Under the pieces are notes generated by a model. It made no database searches. It had not been told where the DNA came from and saw only the letters and a program-made list of their open reading frames with translations. The translations under genes were made by a program, and so were the position numbers. Of a stretch of DNA of 64,000 nt, positions 17,499 through 25,587 are shown one piece after another. Position 1 is the stretch's first letter, and every line of letters begins with the position of its first letter. The DNA is taken from NCBI GenBank assembly GCA_964581605.1, contig CAZOPF010000018.1, positions 1-64,000 on the forward strand. The letters run 5' to 3'. The stretch comes from CAADGU01 sp964581605. Lineage in GTDB: Bacteria; Chloroflexota; Anaerolineae; Promineifilales; Promineifilaceae.

Positions 17499-18209
17499 TT
17501 ATTTCGCTTGTAATTTGCTTACAAAGGCAGCGTGCTCTGGAGATTGCAGGCCCGTATGAAGAGTGGCGAGTACGGCCGTTAAATCCCCCCGTAAAAACGC
17601 CTCTACCGACAACCACAAACCGGGAAATACCTCGCTCCGCAGCACCCCGTTTTCGTCCGGTTGCAGTTCGGCATACACCCCCTCGCGCAAAACAAACCAG
17701 ACAACTTTTCGCTCATAAGCCAGCCACACCAGATATTCCTGAACGCCATTTCGGGCATACGCCTTGCGTTTGTCGTGCATATCATAACTGGCACTACTGG
17801 CTGCCACTTCCACAACCAACTCCGGCGCCCCTTCTAAATAATCATCCTCAGTCAACCATGATTGTCCCCCCACCTCCGGCTCCAACCGCAACAAAATATC
17901 AGGTTGCGGCTCGTTTTCAAAATCGAGGTGCAAGGTGGCATTATCGCCACCAACGACTCCGGGTGTGGCGGCCTGGTAGGCAGCCAACCAACCAATGAGA
18001 ACAAAATGTGGGTTTGCATGTTTGTTGAAATGGACAGGCGAGGACACGTAAACAACTCCTTCTATCAATTCAGCTTTTAACTCTGGGTGTGCCTGATAAC
18101 GCCGCTCAAATTCCGCACGCGAAAGGCGATCACCGGATTGTAAGGGTAGCGGTTGCACGGGCGGTTTATTGCCTGTTTTCGTCTTTGGTTTGGTGACAAG
18201 AGTAGTCAT
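17499..18209 (-). CDS. Uma2-family (DUF820) restriction-endonuclease-like protein
   Basis: A 236-residue protein of the Uma2/DUF820 family with a PD-(D/E)XK nuclease fold. Catalytic-type residues are visible: EPQPDILLRL (Asp), APELVVEVAA (Glu) and the following DMHDKRKAY (Lys). The family is heavily amplified in cyanobacteria and Chloroflexota and its physiological role is unsettled. A basic 25-residue N-terminus precedes the fold. AAGGAAGG lies 7 nt before the ATG. It is transcribed towards the aminotransferase gene, the only reverse gene between 88 and 19314. Confidence 0.8.
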   Translation of the reverse strand: MTTLVTKPKTKTGNKPPVQPLPLQSGDRLSRAEFERRYQAHPELKAELIEGVVYVSSPVHFNKHANPHFVLIGWLAAYQAATPGVVGGDNATLHLDFENEPQPDILLRLEPEVGGQSWLTEDDYLEGAPELVVEVAASSASYDMHDKRKAYARNGVQEYLVWLAYERKVVWFVLREGVYAELQPDENGVLRSEVFPGLWLSVEAFLRGDLTAVLATLHTGLQSPEHAAFVSKLQAK

Positions 18210-18384
18210 ATGCGCCTTCCTTTTTTGATGCTCACGGCCGTAATTGTAACATGAAACATCCCATCAACGCGCAACCATACTTCTCTCTCCTGCGTACTCC
18301 CTGGCATGGCAAACCCAATTCTCTTCTTTTCTTCACCATCTTTGCATCTTTGCACCTTTGCGTTAAATTTCACAGTGAGGCGCT

Positions 18385-19314
18385 ATGTTCAACAACCTGA
18401 ATCCCCAAACCCGTAAACAGCTTGGTTTTTTACTTTCCATCCCCGAACGTACCATTCGTTCACTGGCGGCCGTAGGCGGCGGCACGGCCGTGCTGCTCAC
18501 CGAAACGCTCATCCCCCCCACCCTGCAACAATCCACCCTCTACCGCGTCACCATTGGCGACTTGCAGCAGTTTTTGATTGAACAGGTGGCGCAGATGGAC
18601 CGCAGTGTGCTGGCGGGACTGCCCACCCGCAACCTGGAAGGCAACTTCATGCCCCGCCGTATGGCTGGCTCCTTTGTGGATATGGCCGGGCTGCTGTGGA
18701 TGCGTTTTTCACCGCTATGGGTCTTTGCCATTGCCAGCGATGCGGCTACCGGCAGCAAGGTATTCCTGCACCGGTTGACGGCCCAGTTAAAAGAAAACGG
18801 CGTCCTGGCCGAAGAGACACAAATTGACAGCCTGGATGAACTGCTAGATGCCCTCCATGCCGCCTCGGACAAAAGCGCACAAACAGTTAACATTCCACCG
18901 CTGGCCGCTGCCGACATCAAACAAACGGCCGACGAGCTACGCCAGAGTTACGGCCGTCTCTTCAGCAACACCACCAACCTCCTGCCCCGCCTGGAAACGC
19001 TCTGGTCGCAAATGGAAACAACAGCCAATGAAGAAGGAACCAGCCCGGCCAAAGTGAGTGGGATGATGGCGTTAGATTTGGTGGAATGGGGTAAACGAGG
19101 AGTGGGCACGGTTACGGCCGTTGGCCAGACCGGCGGTGAATTACTCGACGAACATATCCTGCGCAGCTACGCCCAAACGCTGGACAACCTCTCCGCCGAA
19201 GGGCTGCCCCGCTACTTCAGCCGCAAAATGGCCCCGTTTGCGGAAACGGCCGTATCCCATTTTGACGCGAACCGGGTAACGTGGACAGAAAAAATGGTAA
19301 TCGGCAATCCGTAA
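18385..19314 (+). CDS. Conserved-looking hypothetical protein
   Basis: A 309-residue protein with no family I recognise. It begins with a mostly helical stretch containing AAVGGGTAVLLTETLIPP (about 29-46), which could be a weak membrane or amphipathic segment. The middle (about 110-220) is Ala/Leu-rich and probably helical, and YFSRKMAPFAETAV is near the end. GAGG lies 5 nt before the ATG. Six ACGGCCGT or near copies and codon use like the neighbours argue that it is a native gene. It is separated from flanking genes by 175 nt and a short reverse gene. Confidence 0.6.
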   Translation: MFNNLNPQTRKQLGFLLSIPERTIRSLAAVGGGTAVLLTETLIPPTLQQSTLYRVTIGDLQQFLIEQVAQMDRSVLAGLPTRNLEGNFMPRRMAGSFVDMAGLLWMRFSPLWVFAIASDAATGSKVFLHRLTAQLKENGVLAEETQIDSLDELLDALHAASDKSAQTVNIPPLAAADIKQTADELRQSYGRLFSNTTNLLPRLETLWSQMETTANEEGTSPAKVSGMMALDLVEWGKRGVGTVTAVGQTGGELLDEHILRSYAQTLDNLSAEGLPRYFSRKMAPFAETAVSHFDANRVTWTEKMVIGNP

Positions 19315-19326
19315 CCCCTCATCCGT

Positions 19327-19632
19327 TCACGGATTACGAGAAACATGCCACTGCATCATGCCAAAAAAGAGGGCGAGCAACAGCCAGCCAACCGCCACCG
19401 CGCCAATCCAATAAGCACCCTCACGGCCAAAGACAACGGCCGTATCCATGGCTGGCATCACTTCCCCATTCGCATCCAGCCATCGCAGGCTAAACTGATA
19501 CATAAACCAGAGCCAGAACAGCCCAATCAGGCCGCAGCACACGGCCGCAAACGCAAAAATCACCTGTCGCATTGCATGAAACATAGGCGGATTATGGGCG
19601 TGTGGTACGGCCGTCGTCAATAGCCTATTCAT
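19327..19632 (-). CDS. Small two-helix membrane protein
   Basis: A 101-residue protein with two clear hydrophobic segments (about 21-49 and 77-93) joined by a polar loop, ending in a basic tail. On the reverse strand GAGGAG lies 5 nt before the ATG, which supports the start. An overlapping forward frame at 19345-19623 is Arg/Pro-rich and looks like a shadow. No family is recognised. It is divergent from the threonine aldolase gene, with 62 nt between the starts. Confidence 0.55.
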   Translation of the reverse strand: MNRLLTTAVPHAHNPPMFHAMRQVIFAFAAVCCGLIGLFWLWFMYQFSLRWLDANGEVMPAMDTAVVFGREGAYWIGAVAVGWLLLALFFGMMQWHVSRNP

Positions 19633-19694
19633 ACCTGCTCCTCTTCCCCTTCTCCCCAGTTGGCAAAGTTTGCAAGATTACGTAAACTTGCAGC

Positions 19695-20744
19695 ATGGAT
19701 CGCCTCGATTTCCGTTCTGACACCGTTAGCTGGCCCACTCCGGCCATGCGCCAGGCCATGGCCAATGCCCCGGTAGGCGATGATGTGTACGGCGAAGACC
19801 CTACGATCAACGAACTGGAAGCGTTAGCCGCTGCCAAAACGGGCAAAGAAGCCGGCCTCTTTGTCGCCAGTGGCACCATGGGCAATCTGGTAGCCGTTCT
19901 CACCCACGCCACGCGCGGGGATGAAGCTATCATCGGCCAGGACGCACACATCTACTGTTATGAAGCGGGCGGTATGGCGGCGTTGGGGAATGTGATGCCC
20001 CGGCCGCTGCCCACCGACCATACAGGTCGTATGTCCCTGGAGCAGATTGAGGAGACGATTGCCCCGGATGATGCCCACTACGGCCGTACCCGCCTCATCC
20101 TCGTTGAAAATAGCTACGGCAGCCGCGCCGGGTATCCCCTGCCGCCCAATTACTTTGCCGGTGTGCAAGCTATCGCCGCCCGCCACCAACTGCGCACGCA
20201 CATGGACGGGGCGCGGCTCTTTAATGCCGCCGTCGCCCAAAACCTCGATGCCGCTGCCCTCACCCAACACGTAGACAGCGTCAGCTTTTGCCTGAGCAAA
20301 GGGTTGTGTGCCCCGGCCGGGTCCGTGTTATGCGGTACGGCCGAATTTATCCACCACGCCCGCCGCACCCGCAAAGTGGTGGGTGGTGGGATGCGCCAGG
20401 CGGGTATTCTGGCCGCTGCCGGGATCGTTGCTCTACATGAGATGATCGAGCGGCTGGCCGACGACCACCAACACGCCCGCCAACTTGCCGCCGGGTTAGC
20501 TGAGATTCCCGGCATTCACGTAGAAGTTGAGACAGTTAAGACCAACATGGTCTTTTTTGCGCTGGACGAGGGAGTGCCGCTCACGGCCGTTGACTACCTC
20601 ACCCAACTCCGCCAGCGCGCCAACATCTGGCTGGGGGACATCGGCCCCCGCCACTTCCGCGCCGTCACCCATTACTGGATTGGCCCCGCGGAAATTGAAC
20701 TGTTTGTGGAAACGACGAGGGATATTTTGAAAAGTGAACAGTAA
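19695..20744 (+). CDS. ltaE: Low-specificity L-threonine aldolase
   Basis: A 349-residue fold-type I PLP enzyme that splits L-threonine or allo-threonine to glycine and acetaldehyde. The family start DFRSDTVSWPTPAMRQAM is present, followed by GDDVYGEDPTINELE, the cofactor-stacking region ASGTMGNLVA, and the Schiff-base lysine K202 in CLSKGLCAP. The length is normal for the family. No strong ribosome site is visible before the ATG. The stop codon TAA falls inside a heptanucleotide array (CAG TAA GCAG), so the last residues were contributed by the repeat. It is monocistronic between the reverse membrane gene and the kinase. Confidence 0.88.
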   Translation: MDRLDFRSDTVSWPTPAMRQAMANAPVGDDVYGEDPTINELEALAAAKTGKEAGLFVASGTMGNLVAVLTHATRGDEAIIGQDAHIYCYEAGGMAALGNVMPRPLPTDHTGRMSLEQIEETIAPDDAHYGRTRLILVENSYGSRAGYPLPPNYFAGVQAIAARHQLRTHMDGARLFNAAVAQNLDAAALTQHVDSVSFCLSKGLCAPAGSVLCGTAEFIHHARRTRKVVGGGMRQAGILAAAGIVALHEMIERLADDHQHARQLAAGLAEIPGIHVEVETVKTNMVFFALDEGVPLTAVDYLTQLRQRANIWLGDIGPRHFRAVTHYWIGPAEIELFVETTRDILKSEQ

Positions 20745-20806
20745 GCAGTAAGCAGTGAGCAGTGAGCAGATAAACTGCTTACTGCTCACCGCTCACCGCT
20801 CACTGG
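20736..20806. repeat. Heptanucleotide array forming a 28-bp hairpin
   Basis: Five 7-nt units (GAACAGT, AAGCAGT, AAGCAGT, GAGCAGT, GAGCAGA) are followed after 3 nt by four units of the complementary type (ACTGCTT, ACTGCTC, ACCGCTC, ACCGCTC). Units 2-5 can pair with these over about 28 bp with few mismatches. It separates ltaE from the kinase gene and may stop or stabilise transcripts. There is no T-run. Confidence 0.85.
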
Positions 20807-20818
20807 TATGGAGGGCAC

Positions 20819-23800
20819 ATGGCCAGTCTGATTGGTCATACCATCAACAATCGCTACCGGCTGGAGGCGCTGCTAGGAGACGGCGGCATGGGCACGGTTT
20901 ATCGCGCTTACGACGTGAACCTGGATCGCCAGGTAGCCGTCAAGCTGATGCACGCCCATTTTGCCCGCAATGAAGAGTTCCGGCAGCGGCTCATTCAGGA
21001 AGCACGCACGGCCGCCCAACTGGATCACCCCTCGGTGGTGCGGGTGTACGATTTTGGCGAATCGGATTCCGGGCTGTTTATTGCCATGGAATACGTGAAT
21101 GGCGGCAGCCTGCGTGACCATCTGCGCCGGTTGCAGCGCATGGGTAAATATCTGCCGTTGTCCCAAAGTCTACAAATTGGGGCGCACATTGCTGACGCGC
21201 TGGACTACGCCCACCAGCGCGGCATCATCCACCGGGACATCAAGCCGGGCAACATTATGCTCAAGCGGCTGACGCGCCCGGACGAGCCAGGCGAACAGCC
21301 CTTCCGGGCCATGTTGACCGATTTCGGGCTGGTGAAATTGCAGGAAGGGGCAGAATTGACCCAGAGCGGCACCGCATTGGGCACGCCCATTTACATGTCG
21401 CCGGAACAGTGCGCGGGGGAAACGCTGGACGGCCGTTCCGACCTCTACGGCCTGGGTGTGGTGCTGTATGAACTGTTCACCAACCGCCTCCCCTTCAACT
21501 TCCAGACATTGGCCGAAGCGCTCGCCGCACACCAGCGCGGCGACATGCCACCACCCGCCCGTGAATACCGCCCCGATGTGCCCGCCATCATAGACAACCT
21601 CCTCAACCGTGTGCTGGCTAAAAGCGCCGATGACCGCTACGAAACCGGCGCGAAGATGAACGACGCCCTGCGCAGCGCGATTATTTCTCTGGAAGGTGCG
21701 CCCACCCAGGTGATGGTACGCAACGAAATGGATATTTTGGAGCGCGTCAGCGACCCGCCGCCCGGCCACGAACTGATCATTGAAACGCCCGGCCATCCGC
21801 GCAGCGTGGTGCAGTTGTCTCAGGCCGTCATCACCATGGGGCGGCAGGCGGACAATGAAATTGTGTTGCCGGCCGAAGGCGTTTCCCGCCACCATGCCCG
21901 CCTGCAAGCGACCGCGCTCGGTTGGGAAGTGGTAGACCTGGGCGGCATCAACGGCACGTATCTCAATGATCGCCGCCTGCGCCCAGACGACCCCACCCCC
22001 ATTTTGCCCGGTTCGCATTTGCGCGTGGGGCCGTATGAACTGACATTGCAAGGGCCAGAAGTGGCGCTGCATGAACCAGATCCGGCCGAAGCCCGCACCA
22101 TGATGGGCGGTACGGCCGAACAGATCACGGTCCCGCCATTGGTGGCTGCTGCCGCTACCGTAGCCGTCCCACAAGAGCCGTTGGCTATTTTCCTGGCCAA
22201 TGACTCCATTTCCGTAGACCCCGGCCAGCAGGCGGAACTGGTAGTCGAAGTGGTAAATCGCGGGGATACGGATGACCGCGTGAGTCTGCGGGTGCAGGGC
22301 ATTCCCGCTAATTGGGTGGCTGTGCCGGGGCAGTTTGTGACTGTGGCTGCTGGCGCGACTGTGTCCATTCGGGTAGCAGTACGGCCGCCGCGCCACCGCA
22401 GTACCCCCACCGGCCGTCAACGTTTTCGTATTGAATTAGTCTCGCAGCAGCACCCCGACCTGAAAGTGGGCACCTCTGCCTCGCTGGTATTGGGGGGCTT
22501 TGTGGCCTTTGAGGCGGCACTGAATAAGCAGCAGGTGCGGATGCCAGATGTGCTGGTGGTGACGGTGCAAAACGTGGGCAATGCCACTGGCGAGTTTAGC
22601 GTGGTCGCACGGGATCGGCAGGGCGGATTACGGTTTAAGGGGGAGCGCGGCCGTATCCGGCTGCAAGCAGGGCAGGCGGCGCATATTGAATTGGAGGTCA
22701 CGGCCGAACAAGCCAGCCTGTTTGGCAGTAATGAACTGTATCCATTTGAGGTAGAAATTTCTGCCACCGGCGGCAGCCGGCATGTCTTGACGGGTGAGGC
22801 TTTTGCCGGCCCCACCATTCCACCTTTTCTCCTATACGCTCTGATTTTCGTAGTGACGTTCGCCTGCGCCATCGTGCTATTGGCGCTGTTGGCAAATCGG
22901 GATGTGCTGTTTGGCGGCACAACGCCAACCCAAACACCAACGGCCGATGCCACGATGATGGGTTTTGCCACACAAACGGCCGTGGCCCAATCCACACAAA
23001 ACGCTTTTGGCACATCGGCCGCCATGACGGCCACCGTTATGGGTGATTCTGATGGAGATGGCCTTAGCGACGCCGAAGAAGCAGCCCTGGGCACAGACCC
23101 CTTTAACCCGGATTCAGATGGAGATGGGCTGCGTGATGGTGAAGAGGTGCTTATTTATGGCACCAACCCGCGCAATCGGGATACGGACAGCGATTTGCTG
23201 GGTGATGGAGACGAAATACGCACCTTTCGCACCGATCCCAAAAGGGCCGATACCGATGGCGGTTCAATACGCGATGGGCAAGAGATAGATCGCGGTACAG
23301 ACCCGTTAAACCCGGCCGATGATTTGCCGCCAACAGCGACTGGCACAACCGGCCCCACCGCCACCTGGACAAACACGCCGCCACCCGCAGCGACGGCGAC
23401 CTGGACAAACACGCCACCGCCCTCAGCGACATCTACAGCAACGCCCACTGCTTCAGCCACACCAACGGCGACGGCAACGCCAACCATTACCCTGACACCC
23501 AGCCAGACGCCGCTGCCGAATCCGATCATAGGCTGCTTGCCCGCACCACCAGCGATTGATGGCGTCTTTAACCCGGCGGAATGGCCGGGTGCGCCGCTGG
23601 CGCAGTTTAACCCGGCGGGGAATCCGGGGGCGTTGGCGCAGGTGTACATCGGACGCAATGGGCCAAATGTGTATCTGGTGTTCCTGGTGAATGATGCCAC
23701 CAATGACGCCACTGATGCGGTGCAGGCGTATTTTGATGTGTTGGGCAATGGCGGTGACCCGGATGCGGCCGATCGGGCTTTTATTGTGCAGCGAGATGGG

Positions 23801-24082
23801 GTAACGGCCGTGCAAGCCGGTATTGGCAGTAACTCCGACGGGCTGACCTGGAATACGGCCTACACCAGCACGAATTGGAATGCGGCTTCTGGCGAGGCGG
23901 CGGGTGTGCAATGGGTGGCCGAAATGGAGATCAATGTGGCAGCAGAAATGCCGTCATTGTCACCGACGTATGGATTGATGTTCCAGGTGTTGTATCCGGT
24001 GGAAACGGCCGTGTGGCCGACAGATGCCAATACCGCCAGTGTGAATACCTGGCAGCGTGTGGATGGGGCGGCGTGTCCGTAA
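20819..24082 (+). CDS. Membrane Ser/Thr protein kinase with FHA, TSP3-like repeats and extracellular domain
   Basis: A 1087-residue protein. A Hanks-type kinase domain (about 8-275) has GDGGMGTVY, K42, HRDIKPGN (D140), DFG (D168) and SPEQ in the activation segment, so it should be active. An FHA domain (about 320-395; GRQADNEIVLP, SRHHARL, NGTYLN) binds phosphothreonine, probably its own. Two immunoglobulin-like segments follow, one transmembrane helix (about 670-696), calcium-type DSDGDGLSDAEE repeats (741-830), a Pro/Thr linker and a C-terminal beta domain resembling CBM9-type sugar-binding modules (from about 905). GGAGGG precedes the ATG. It probably senses an outside ligand or wall state; no phosphatase gene is adjacent. 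Confidence 0.88.
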   Translation: MASLIGHTINNRYRLEALLGDGGMGTVYRAYDVNLDRQVAVKLMHAHFARNEEFRQRLIQEARTAAQLDHPSVVRVYDFGESDSGLFIAMEYVNGGSLRDHLRRLQRMGKYLPLSQSLQIGAHIADALDYAHQRGIIHRDIKPGNIMLKRLTRPDEPGEQPFRAMLTDFGLVKLQEGAELTQSGTALGTPIYMSPEQCAGETLDGRSDLYGLGVVLYELFTNRLPFNFQTLAEALAAHQRGDMPPPAREYRPDVPAIIDNLLNRVLAKSADDRYETGAKMNDALRSAIISLEGAPTQVMVRNEMDILERVSDPPPGHELIIETPGHPRSVVQLSQAVITMGRQADNEIVLPAEGVSRHHARLQATALGWEVVDLGGINGTYLNDRRLRPDDPTPILPGSHLRVGPYELTLQGPEVALHEPDPAEARTMMGGTAEQITVPPLVAAAATVAVPQEPLAIFLANDSISVDPGQQAELVVEVVNRGDTDDRVSLRVQGIPANWVAVPGQFVTVAAGATVSIRVAVRPPRHRSTPTGRQRFRIELVSQQHPDLKVGTSASLVLGGFVAFEAALNKQQVRMPDVLVVTVQNVGNATGEFSVVARDRQGGLRFKGERGRIRLQAGQAAHIELEVTAEQASLFGSNELYPFEVEISATGGSRHVLTGEAFAGPTIPPFLLYALIFVVTFACAIVLLALLANRDVLFGGTTPTQTPTADATMMGFATQTAVAQSTQNAFGTSAAMTATVMGDSDGDGLSDAEEAALGTDPFNPDSDGDGLRDGEEVLIYGTNPRNRDTDSDLLGDGDEIRTFRTDPKRADTDGGSIRDGQEIDRGTDPLNPADDLPPTATGTTGPTATWTNTPPPAATATWTNTPPPSATSTATPTASATPTATATPTITLTPSQTPLPNPIIGCLPAPPAIDGVFNPAEWPGAPLAQFNPAGNPGALAQVYIGRNGPNVYLVFLVNDATNDATDAVQAYFDVLGNGGDPDAADRAFIVQRDGVTAVQAGIGSNSDGLTWNTAYTSTNWNAASGEAAGVQWVAEMEINVAAEMPSLSPTYGLMFQVLYPVETAVWPTDANTASVNTWQRVDGAACP

Positions 24083-24099
24083 TCCGTGATGCGTGATTT

Positions 24100-24168
24100 G
24101 TAGGGGCGAGGCAGGTGGGATATGTGGTGATCGGGGCGCGAAATTTGGTCGCCGCCTGCCTCGCCCCT
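24100..24168. repeat. Dispersed inverted-repeat element, copy 2
   Basis: The left end repeats the first 20 nt of the element at 3362 exactly. The right end at about 24150-24168 is its reverse complement with a few changes. The interior differs from copy 1. It follows the kinase stop by 17 nt, after two GCGTGAT-like units. The rest of the 24083-24321 gap shows no gene. Confidence 0.8.
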
Positions 24169-24321
24169 TCCCGATGGGGGTGGTGAGATGATGCAGAAAG
24201 CTGATGTGCAACTTTTCATCTGGTTTAATCGAGGAGGGCGCATGTGAGAATGCGCCCGTTGGCACCCTCAGATGCCAACTCCTCTCTAGTGGAATAAAGT
24301 TGTTCATTGGGTAAGCAAAGG

Positions 24322-25545
24322 CTATGAATGGGGTAAAGGCCCGGTGTAGCGGGCACGCGGCCGAATCATCTGGTCTTGGGCAATCTGTTCCAGCGCGTGC
24401 CCGATCCAGCCGACCATACGGCCGAGGGCAAATAGCACTAATGGGGCGCCGGGTGGCAGTGGCGCATCCGATTGCCCGACAGCCCAGGCCAGTGCAACCA
24501 GAGCAAAATCAATGTTGGGTTGACGACCAACGGCCGTCTCCATCTCTACCATCACCCGCTGGGCCAGCTGCCAACCAGGTGCGGCCGGGTAAAGAGATGC
24601 TATTTTTGCCAGCAGTGCCCGCCCGCGTGGGTCCCCTTCAGGATAAAGTGGATGCCCAAAGCCGGGAATGGTTTCACCGCGTTGCAGCCGGGCTGCAATG
24701 ACCATTCGCGCATTTTCTGGCACGCTTACTTCCCGGAAAAAGGCGTCCACCTGCCCCGTCGCCCCACCATGCAGCGTACCTTGCAGCGCTGCCAGCCCGG
24801 CCATCACCACTGCATATGGGGTGGCTCGTGCTGAGGCCACAACCCGCGCCGCAAAAGCAGAAACGTTCAATTCATGGTCGGTACAGTAGATGAGGGCGCT
24901 TTCCAGCAATGGGGCAGCGGCCGTATCCATTCCCCACGCCTGCTGTAAAGCAATGGGGATTGAACCGACAACGGGTTGGCCTGTGACGGCCGTTGCCAGC
25001 AATAACAATATCCTCTGCCCGGTCTGGTAAACGGCCGTTGGCTGCCAATCATACGCCGCTAAATCATGGGCCAGCGCCAGTGGCAGCACCGTTTGCAGCC
25101 GCTCCATCAGTGCCAATTGGTAGATGTGAGGCCAGAGCGGGGCAATGTGCGCCCACTGTGGGCCGATGTCGGCCATAAATTGTGCGCCGATAGTCAATTC
25201 TTGCCGCCAGATGAGGTTAGCAACGTCGGCAAAGGTGTGCGCATCCGGCAGGGTAAGGGCGTCATATCCACGATAGGTGAGGCGGCCGTTGGCAATCAGG
25301 GTGATCGCCGATTCTAAAACTGGCATTCCCCATTGTAACGCGGTCTCGGCCGCCAGTTCTGGGCGATGGCGCAACTCTTTGCGCGTTTTTAAGGCGTCTA
25401 TATCTTCGCGCCGGTAACGGCGGGCGCGGTTTGGCCCGTCGCCTGTTTCTGAACGAATCAGGCCCCGGCTGACATACGCATACAATGTCGGCAAGGTGAT
25501 GCCTAATGCGGCGGCGGCTTCTCTGGCGGTTAGATAGGTAGTCAT
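24322..25545 (-). CDS. Citrate synthase-family protein with N-terminal MerR-type helix-turn-helix
   Basis: A 407-residue protein. Residues about 1-55 form a MerR-like winged HTH (LTAREAAAALGITLPTLYAY, then RRYRREDIDAL). The rest is citrate synthase-like: a small-domain start at AITLIANGRLTYRGYD, then CTDHELNVSAF and PGFGHPLYPEGDPRG, the two histidine motifs of the active site. The classical enzyme condenses acetyl-CoA and oxaloacetate. HTH-headed versions are known as uncharacterised paralogues and may be regulators or methylcitrate-type enzymes. ATG 25545 is used; a TTG directly upstream is possible. The start region overlaps a stretch of short repeats (25547-25608) lying between this gene and the next. 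Confidence 0.82.
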   Translation of the reverse strand: MTTYLTAREAAAALGITLPTLYAYVSRGLIRSETGDGPNRARRYRREDIDALKTRKELRHRPELAAETALQWGMPVLESAITLIANGRLTYRGYDALTLPDAHTFADVANLIWRQELTIGAQFMADIGPQWAHIAPLWPHIYQLALMERLQTVLPLALAHDLAAYDWQPTAVYQTGQRILLLLATAVTGQPVVGSIPIALQQAWGMDTAAAPLLESALIYCTDHELNVSAFAARVVASARATPYAVVMAGLAALQGTLHGGATGQVDAFFREVSVPENARMVIAARLQRGETIPGFGHPLYPEGDPRGRALLAKIASLYPAAPGWQLAQRVMVEMETAVGRQPNIDFALVALAWAVGQSDAPLPPGAPLVLFALGRMVGWIGHALEQIAQDQMIRPRARYTGPLPHS

Positions 25546-25587
25546 CAATGGTGAATGGTTACTGATCCATTGTCAATTGACAACTGA

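Noticed and set aside
21170..22420. 416-residue reverse frame inside the Ser/Thr kinase gene
   Set aside because: Antisense to the kinase and FHA domains; no motif, no ribosome site, atypical composition.
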